A stretch of DNA of 64,000 nt from Cryptomeria japonica (taxonomy: Eukaryota; Streptophyta; Pinopsida; Cupressales; Cupressaceae). How positions within the stretch are numbered: position 1 is the stretch's first letter; the number at the start of each line of letters is the position of its first letter. The notes below the pieces were generated by a model. That model was not told the DNA's origin. It saw nothing but the letters and a program-made list of their open reading frames with translations, and searched no databases. Location: NCBI RefSeq assembly GCF_030272615.1, contig NC_081414.1, positions 780,308,119 through 780,372,118 on the forward strand, given 5' to 3'. Both the position numbers and the translations under genes were made by a program. Shown here piece after piece: positions 56,329 through 64,000 of the stretch.

Positions 56329-58660
56329 TGCTAGCATTTTGTTGTCATTGATATCAACCGGTATAAGATGATCACCGGTAGATGAGATGCATGTGTAGCT
56401 CCCAAATGAAGGAATATAGGATGTGATATCTTAGATATCCCCTTGTGTTGCAGAACACCAATAAAGGTAAGGAAGATGACCTCAGGAGTCACAAATACAC
56501 AAGTTAGTGTCCAACATGTGTGATGAGATAGAGAGGTGTTTGAGTGGTTGTTTGTGATGAAGGGGCAAAATATTATCTGAATCACATCAACACTAGTAGA
56601 GAAGAATGAACTAGTGTGTTGTGAGGTTGCAGAACTACCAGACCCTCACCAGTTGAAGATGCAGTCATCATGAGAAGAAATGACTAAATAGTGAATGTGT
56701 CCACACCAGATCACATGTGTCTATTTGAAGAAATGTTGCACAAACAAGGAACTCACATGAGCAAATGACAAGGTGTTACCCCACCAAGTAAGTGGGGCTT
56801 ATCTCCTATATGCATTGAGGCATTATAGTTTGGTGAGATAACAGTAAATAGGTAAAAGAAAGGACTTGAAGGATCACTCTAGATCCACCGGTGAATTGAG
56901 GGAATCTCTTAAGTGCATGAGATCAGGGTTATGCACTAGACCGAGAGAGAAGGCATGCTGAAGAAGAGTGATATGTTTGTCATTCAGACAAACTAACTGA
57001 GCAAATACAGTCAGAGGAGAATGGTCTGACTGATGAAGGAGTCTAGAAAAGGTTGATGACTGGGGTCATCAAGCATGATAACTGGCATGTAAGCCCACTA
57101 ATAATATGAGAAAGGTACAGATGTAGAGGACTCTCCACCTTGGGGAAATGAGCAAATGAGCTTGCTCAAATAAAGACACACTTGATGAATGGTCAAGGTG
57201 TTCCACCCATAGTTCAGCAAAATGCAAACATGATGAGGTTACCAGTACAGTGTGTGATACCGATAGGGCTAGCAAACTGGCAGTAAAGAACTAGTTGAGT
57301 GGCTAGCCAGTGATTCGATTTGGACCAACATGAAGTGCCAAGCTGGCAGTTAGTCAATATGGATGCCACACAGAGTCAACGTGCCAAACCTTCTTTTGGA
57401 TAAAGATGGAATGTACATCAATAGGGTTGTTGTAGGGTTGGTCGGCTTTAATGAATGGTAACACAAATCACTGGACATGCTACAGAATGGTTGTAGGGGT
57501 TTGAGGCTCAAGGTATGGAAGACAACTACAAGTCAACGAAGAGTGATTGAGAAGATCGAGGCGACAGAGGTAACAACAAGATAATTCTTTCATGATTGAC
57601 CAAGGGATCATCTATTAGGGTAAAATGCAAGTCACCAGAGATGGAACGCATGATCTAGAAGATGCGAATATGGCATAGTTGTGCAATGGGATGTCAGAAA
57701 GATCAGATCGTGCAAGATCTGATTAGATTTGGTTCTCCTTGAGGATGGTGAAGAAACCCTAACCGCCTAGATTTGAATAAGTTTTTGGAGGAAAAACTGG
57801 ACTATAAGTGTTTGGCTAAAGAGAATGTTTAGTGCTACTGAATAGTAGAATATTGTGTGATTGCAAAGTTGAAGAATTATGCAACTAAGAGAAAATCAGC
57901 CAAGTGCTTAACGAGCATCTGTAAAGAGAGTGGGAGTGAGAGAGAAACTGGTTGAAGCTTTCAACCGGTTGGAGAGAAGAACTAGTAGTGTTCATACTGG
58001 CAATGTAGAAATGATGGAAGTTGTAGAGAAGATAAACAGAGAACTGACAAAGAGGAGAACTGATGAAGAGAGGAGTTGCAAAGAGGAGATTCAGTGAGAG
58101 AAGTCCAGAAGAGAGATATACTGGTAATTTTTACCAGTAGAGAAGCAGTAGGTGAAGAGCAGTAGAGAAGTGAGTCGGTGAAGCAGAGAAGGTATCTCAT
58201 TGATATATATATATATATATATATAATGGTTGCAAGATTCACTTGTAACAAGATAACCACTTATGTATTTGATGTTTACATTGTGAACACTGAGTTGTAG
58301 CTTGGTACAGGGGTTGTAGCTCCTTGGTTTGGTGCCCTAAAGTCAGGGGTTGGTTCTTCTTGGGTTGGTGCCCTAAACTATATAACTGTGATTCATTGTT
58401 AGGTTGGATTGGAGCAGTAGACTCCAACAACATTTCTTACCGAGGTTTTTTCCATCTTGGCTTTTCCTCGTATATGTTGGTGTTATTTGATATTCCCTTG
58501 TGAGTGTGTTTTGCATTTAAGTTAGTCAGCTCTTTAACTGGTAAGTCTACATTAAGTTAAATCTATCAATTGGTGTGCTCACAAAGGACTACAAAAGAAA
58601 AGATAGTTGAGAACCACTGATTCACCCCCTCCCCCTCTCAGTGGTGTATTATGCTTAATG
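56329..58660 (+). repeat. 3' LTR of the gag-only copia-type element
   Basis: It starts TGCTAGCATT (partner TGTTGGCATT) and ends ATGCTTAATG (partner GTGTCTAACA), both worn by transitions. It is longer than its partner through an added GGTTGGTGCCCTAAA duplicate (58316-58378), a 30-base block near 56920 and a longer TA run (58203-58225). Confidence 0.92.
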
Positions 58661-58665
58661 GACTA
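58661..58665. repeat. Target site duplication GACTA, right copy
   Basis: It is an exact match to 49836-49840, directly after the right LTR. Confidence 0.9.
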
Positions 58666-59221
58666 TGTATTTGCATTTTGGTGTGTATATGTGTATCATA
58701 CATGTATCCTCTATATCTCAGAAACATGTATACAAATATTATAATAAAGTTTAATTATATGCCTGTGCATAACATATGTAGGTTAAATCATGATATACAT
58801 CTAATCTAACAATTCATCACATGAATATAAATAATGAGCATAAAATAGAAAAGCATCCATCCATGATGAAACAAGATATGGTAGAACCAAAGAATCATGT
58901 ATATATATGTAAGTGTCTAGTCTTCATGTACATGTATCACATCACTACAAAAACATGTGATTCTATTATATGTGTCTATGAAACTACATCAGTACATCTA
59001 TATATATGAAAATAATGTTGTACATTTATGTCATAAATATGAATATATACAATATCAAAATTGTTCTCAAGACCCTTCAAAGCCATCAATCTTTAAAACC
59101 ACTAATGCTGGAGGATCCTAATCCTAGTGTGAAGGCTACATAACTAATGTCTAGTGTGACCTTGTAACTATGGTGCTCTATGAGAACCATCCTCTCAACT
59201 ATCATCATAGCTCCACAGTGG

Positions 59222-59244
59222 TCTCTCTCTCTCTCTCTCTCTCT
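59222..59244. repeat. TC microsatellite
   Basis: It is an uninterrupted TC run of about 11 units. Confidence 0.95.
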
Positions 59245-61289
59245 TTATGTTATTAGCTCCTCTCTTGTGGTGGCTTCCCTCTATCATGCTTCATCCTGAT
59301 TTGTCATCAACTAGTGTACTCTATGATGATCAAGATCACCAGCTACACCTTGTTGTGCTGCAATAACCTATCGATGAAGGTCACTGACCTAGATCAATGA
59401 AGATTCACATGCTCTCTCAAAACTCTTTATTGGCATTGAGACATGGTCTAGTCTTTCTCAATGATGATAATTCATAGCTCGAATAGGGCGTAGTCTCTTC
59501 TATCCCATCATTATGGCTAGTTGTGATTCTCCTTGTACCAACTTCACCCATCCCTCCTCATAGGCTGTCCTGAACCATGATATAGGATCGAATAGGTGTG
59601 TGTGCCTCCCTACTGACAAGAGTGGCCAATATGCATCCAAGAATCAACCCTAGATCTGGATAGATGGGACTGTATTCAAAATTTCTTGGTGGATGAAGCT
59701 CAAATACTCAACAACTCACTCTACAATCATAAACAATATATAAATGTCACCATCTCCATCATATCATATCTATATCATATATGAAATCAAAAGTAAAAGA
59801 ACTATATCATACAAACTGAAATTAGAAAACATACTAGGATCATCCATCTACCAGTTAAGATCTCGTGGAGGCACCCTACTCAAGGATGCCTCTATAGTCC
59901 ATGTTGTGATGTTGGTGGTGGTACAAGAGGTGTAATAGGTGATGGTGGCAACCCATTAGGTAGGAAAGTTCATCTAGCTCTCACTAAGCTCTAACTAGCT
60001 ATCCACTACCTCTTTGTTGGTCTCTTGTCATCATCGCCTAATTGACAACCCCTCCTTAGTGTCTCCTCCTAAGGATTCGATGTCTCCTCACTTGTAATCC
60101 ACTAGAAACATGGGGAGAGAGACCTGCTATGATCTACCACTTGGTGAATTATTTGGTCACCTTGACATCATCAATGACTAGTTGGGGTGGTGTGTCATCA
60201 TCATCACTACCTGCTAGAATATCTTGTACATCATCAATGGTGGGAAAGAGTAGGTATGTGGCTACACATCACTCCTTATTGACCGGACATATGTAGGTGT
60301 GGTAGGTGGAATCATTTGAACCTTCCCTAACTAGATCGTACATCGATTCTAATAGTAAGGGATGACTATGTGATCCTATCACCTAAGCAAAAACTCGTCT
60401 CACTACATCCAGGGTAGCTATGTCTGATTTGTAGCCCAGATCACCATCTCCCAAACTAGATGTAAAACCACATCTCTGATCCTCATCCAATCGATTGTGA
60501 TCTACTAGTATGTCAAATTATTAGTCCTCCAATCATCCTGTCAAAGTGGGTATTTGTGTGCTCAATGCATATCCATGGGCATCAGATCTAGGAACCCGAC
60601 AGGCCTTATATAGGTGATATACTTAAACATCCACACCTATAATAATGTATATGTTGTTATGCTCTAAAACTAATGGTGAACATAGTGTGATATCTCATAG
60701 TAGAGAGGCACAAGCATGCTCTATCCCCATGAAGAAATGGTGTCCTCCTCCTCCATCTCTCAGACTAATGGTACAAATCTCACTACTAGCTCTAAGCCTC
60801 GTCCATTAGTGAGCACCTACAACACTATTGTCATGATAATAATGCATCGAATAAATAGTATCGGTCCCCACCAGTGGCCACATTCTTAGAGAAAGATGTC
60901 GATGACTGTCTCTATCTCTCAACCTAAGTCACACTCTTGGAGCGCACATAGCTCTTGCACCGATGAAATAGTTCGTGACACTCATCGATCATGAATGGCT
61001 AATCTTAGGATATGATAGATATTTATCAAGGTCATTATCAATTCCCCTATGGGTAGGTGAAATGGCATAGTGTCCACATCTCACCTATCCATCAAAGTTC
61101 TCAGCATTGGTGCATGGAAGCAAAACATTAGCATGTGGTACACCCACCAGAGTCACACTCTCTTGAGTTGCTATTGATCTACTCTAGCAGCTCCTCTACT
61201 CTCTCCTATAACAAGCTAAGGAGATGTTTGAATGTGTGCTCCCAGACCTCCAACAATGTCTATATTAAATAAAACTATGATTAGTCTTC

Positions 61290-61308
61290 TATATATATAT
61301 ATATATAT
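61290..61308. repeat. AT microsatellite
   Basis: It is an uninterrupted AT run of about nine units. Confidence 0.95.
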
Positions 61309-62199
61309 TCACTAGGATGATAGCACACCATGCAGATGCTAGTGTTAGAATATCAACATAATTGATAACGTAAATGGATATTGGCATAATTGTTGATGAT
61401 ATTGATGAACTAGTATAAGGACTATTGGTGATGATATAGTTGAGTTGTTGTTTGATGACTTGATGATCAATTTGTGTTGTTGTTGATGGCAACTATGGAT
61501 ATATTGTTCTATCATGAACTATCTAAGTCATCTATGATTGATCGGAAAGCTATAGAATGGATTTGATAGTTAACAGGCAAATAGGACTTTAACCGGTAAA
61601 TGTGAAACTGTGTTATGCTTAAGTAATTGGATCTAGAGATTGATGAGGAATTTGGTGTTGCAGTTTGGAATATGTGTTTGTAACATTGTAATGAGGTTAT
61701 GATCAGAACTGCATCATGTTTTGGTTACCAAAAGTCATGTTTGAGATTGACTGCTGTTTTTTTTGTAGGGTTTAAGAACTGATATTTAAATCTTATGACC
61801 GGTAATGATTTTGAGTTTGGTGGTGTATTACATTATGTTTTTAAGTTGTTCATGATGTCGTTGTATCCACATGAAGTGTTAAAATATTTTTTTGGTGGGA
61901 TTAAAGATAGAATCTCTTGGGAAATAACGAAGAACATAGAAGAATGTTTGAAGGGCTTGATTGCTTATCAGATCGAAGTGCGGTGATGATTTATGATCAT
62001 TCAATGACTATAATTGATTTGTAATTTGTTGTAATGATCCATATGATGATCTATAATGATTTTTAAATATTTGTGATGATCTATGATGTAAATCTTAGTA
62101 TGTGGCTAGGGTTTTGTAACCAGCTAAGTTGTCAATTCTATTTAGGGTAAGAGTGTGTGGCCGAACCAGTGTCTCTGTCTACAAGAGAGAAGCAGATTG

Positions 62200-63257
62200 T
62201 GTTGGTATTTTGGTATGGTTTTGTCATTGATGTCAACACCTACTGAAAACAAGCACTTTCGAGATCCAACAACACTCACCGGTAAGCAACTATTGCACAG
62301 TTACTGGTATATGGTTCATCGACAGGACATAATGTTCACCAGTATCTGGAATGATATGGAAGACACTTGATAATGTCGAAGACATCATGTGGATGCTTTG
62401 TTTTGAGGAATTTATCATTGGTATATTCATATTTGCATATTTGCTTTTACCGGAAAATAGGTCCAGGGTTATCTAGGGTTACACTAGTAGGTTTATCTTT
62501 TCCAGATCAGCATGGCATGCTATGGAGATGATTTATTATTGATGTAAATGAATTAAGCCAACATGTTTAATCGATTATTGCATCAGATATTATATTGTAT
62601 GTAAAATGTTTATTGTAATATCTTGTAGAGCCGACCTACTAAAATTGGTCTTAGGTTATGGTATAAATGTAAGATCTTATTTGTAAGATCAAGTGTGGAA
62701 TACGAAAAAGAATTGAGTGAAGGTATATGCGAGATTAAGCAGAGGTATACACGAAGACATCATTTGAAGGTGAAGCTAGGTTTTTGTAGAAGCATATCAG
62801 CATTACACCGATACTGAATCCAGCATATGAAGATGCTATTTTGTGCAGTACATTCGTATTGGATTTAATCATCCAACTGTAGTCAGTGAGACTCCCATTT
62901 TGTGATTGAGAAGTGAGCTCTAGGCTATTGGCCTTTTTGCATGTGTATACTCCATTTATGTACACTTACTATCTGCAATAGTATCATCTGATTGTGGGTA
63001 AGGTTTCCCACTATGGTTTTTCCCTTACAAGGTTTCCACATACAAATATTGGTGTTATGTGTTGTGGATGACTTTACGTTTATGTTTCATGCATTAATCT
63101 TTACTGGTATAGCAATTTACTGTTAGCACTATCTACCGACATACTCAACTGGTTTACTGGTATTAAGCATCAAGTTGGTTAATTGGTTTTCAGTTTGAAT
63201 TTATTTGACAACTGATTCACCCCCCCCCCCCCCCTCAGTTCTCTCTGGGACCTAACA
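62200..63257 (+). repeat. 5' LTR of the right-edge copia element
   Basis: It starts TGTTGGTATTTTGG and ends GGGACCTAACA; 1058 bases. A 16-base C run lies at about 63220-63234. Confidence 0.9.
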
Positions 63258-63259
63258 AT

Positions 63260-63271
63260 TGGTATCGAAGC
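63260..63271 (+). promoter_or_regulatory. Primer binding site, slightly worn
   Basis: TGGTATCGAAGC lies two bases after the LTR end, against the standard TGGTATCAGAGC. Confidence 0.85.
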
Positions 63272-63314
63272 CTAGTCCTCTTTTGCAAAAGTTTAACAAC
63301 TTGAGGAGATCCAA

Positions 63315-63999
63315 TGTCTACTAATTATTTCAGGAAGGACAGTCCTAAACCTGATGGAACCAACTATGGGATATGGAAGATAGGATGGAGACACATATGA
63401 ATTGCATTGGTAAAGACATCTGGGAAGTCACAAAGAATGGTTATACTGATGTTGTAGCTGGTCGGACTGCTCCAACTACCTTAGCTAAAGACGAAGAGAA
63501 TGATTGCAAAGCAAGAGAAGCACTTCTGAGCACATTATCAGATCAACAAATCATGAGATTATCAGATAGGTCTAATGCTAAAGCTATTTGGGATCATTTG
63601 GAAACACTAAATGAAGGAGATTCCACAGTCAAGATTGCAAAACTTGAAAGCTTTTGAGTCAGGTATGAACATCTTAAAATGGAAGAAGATGAAAGGATTT
63701 TTTCTTTTATGGAAAGAGTAAATGAAATTGTTTTGGGTATTCAATGTTGTGGAGGAACCTTGAGTGAGGATGAAATTGTTTCAAAAATCTTAAGAGGATT
63801 GCCACCAGCATATAAAATGAAGGTTACTACTATAAATGAGTTAAAAGCAATGCCTAATACATCAGTAACTAGGGATACATTGATTGGAAAACTTTCAGCC
63901 TTTGAAATTGAGGAATTTGGTCCTGTTGCTACTATAAAAACTGATTTGGCCTTTAAAGCATCAACATCATCTACTCCATCATTTGACAAATCAGGCTGA
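63315..63999 (+). pseudogene. Copia gag at the right edge, decayed
   Basis: The start MSTNYFRKDSPKPDGTNYG at 63315 parallels the gag at 21408. A one-base loss near 63383 shifts the frame, which resumes at METHMNCIGKDIWEV. A TGA at 63655-63657 interrupts it before VRYEHLKMEEDERIFSFMER. The UBN2-type core (GGTLSEDEIVSKILRGLP, YKMKVTTINELKAMPNTS) then runs to a TGA at 63997, which is two bases from the edge. Here the GLP motif is intact, whereas the 21 kb copy has a stop there. Confidence 0.88.
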
Positions 64000-64000
64000 A

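Larger units (their letters stand above)
49841..58660 (+). mobile_element. Gag-only copia-type element with 2.2-2.3 kb LTRs
   Basis: LTRs 49841-52083 and 56329-58660 flank an interior with an initiator-Met primer site, a copia-type gag and a polypurine tract. No protease, integrase or RT is found. Exact GACTA duplications bound it. Without the solo LTR inserted at 53529 the interior is about 3.0 kb. It lies 103 bases after the Tat-type pol stop, so it probably inserted into that element's 3' part. Confidence 0.92.
58666..62199. other. Unassigned 3.5 kb stretch
   Basis: No protein domain was recognised in six frames. It contains a TC microsatellite (59222-59244), an AT microsatellite (61290-61308) and TGTATG-rich sequence after 58666. 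The minus strand between 61000 and 59900 has a more coding-like composition and short Asp-rich pieces (LAGSDDDDTPPQLVIDD, about 60215-60165), but stops are dense. The 61340-62199 part begins TGTTAGAATATC and looks LTR-like, without a partner. Confidence 0.35.
62200..64000 (+). mobile_element. Start of a second copia element of the 20-34 kb family
   Basis: LTR 62200-63257, primer site and gag match the element at 20369 closely, and the element runs off the right edge. Its LTR keeps the promoter block (TATA-like GTATAAATGT, 62661-62670) that the 20369 LTR has lost. A left target duplication cannot be judged without the right end. Confidence 0.9.

Noticed and set aside
58720-59040. TGTATA/TACATG-rich sequence after the copia-type element as a possible satellite
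   Set aside because: No fixed period could be found; it looks like AT-biased low-complexity DNA.
1-64000. tRNA, rRNA, CRISPR arrays or operon-like clusters
   Set aside because: None were seen. The matches to initiator Met tRNA are 11-12 base primer sites next to LTRs, not tRNA genes.

Overview
This window looks like part of a large, repeat-rich seed-plant nuclear genome. A gymnosperm (conifer-like) origin fits best: old, decayed, multiply nested LTR elements, a single intronless S-domain receptor kinase of plant type, and almost no other host coding sequence. That placement is inferred from style and not proven. No prokaryotic, organellar or CRISPR feature is seen.

Layout. (1) 1-4481: the 3' part of a chromodomain Ty3/gypsy element on the plus strand. 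(2) 6017-8424: the only host gene, an S-locus/G-type lectin receptor-like kinase, broken by one frameshift and one CGA-to-TGA stop. (3) 10677-12387: a 1.7 kb non-autonomous copia-type element on the minus strand with an unrecognised 182-codon frame. (4) about 14.5-19.55 kb: a decayed Helitron with Rep (HUH) and PIF1-like helicase regions, followed by a minus-strand copia scrap. (5) 19976-34794: a copia element preceded by the tail of a second copy, so that the two share one LTR. It is split by a 7.9 kb gag-protease-only gypsy element (24885-32750) flanked by an exact GTATT duplication. (6) 34795-39284: fragments of two further copia-type elements, one with a gag carrying four zinc-knuckle positions. 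(7) 39285-49733: a Tat-type gypsy pol relic, interrupted by an Ogre-like element (39877 to about 45950) with an Arg-tRNA-type primer site, PPR-gene fragments and an unrecognised acidic ORF containing a 77-residue triple repeat. (8) 49841-58660: a gag-only copia element with 2.2-2.3 kb LTRs and an exact GACTA duplication, itself carrying a 1264 bp solo LTR with an ATAAC duplication. (9) 58666-62199: unassigned sequence. (10) 62200-64000: the start of another copia element of the same family as (5).

How it fits together. Insertion order can be read from the nesting: the gypsy element is younger than its copia host, the solo LTR is younger than the gag-only copia, and that copia lies downstream of the older Tat element. 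Four of the elements lack polymerase genes and would have depended on proteins supplied elsewhere. Many stops are CAG/CAA/CGA/TGG changes of the type expected from deamination of methylated cytosine. The sequences most worth following up are the Helitron relic, the triple-repeat ORF, the PPR fragments inside an LTR, and the repeated GTGCAC leader motif of the gag-protease element.
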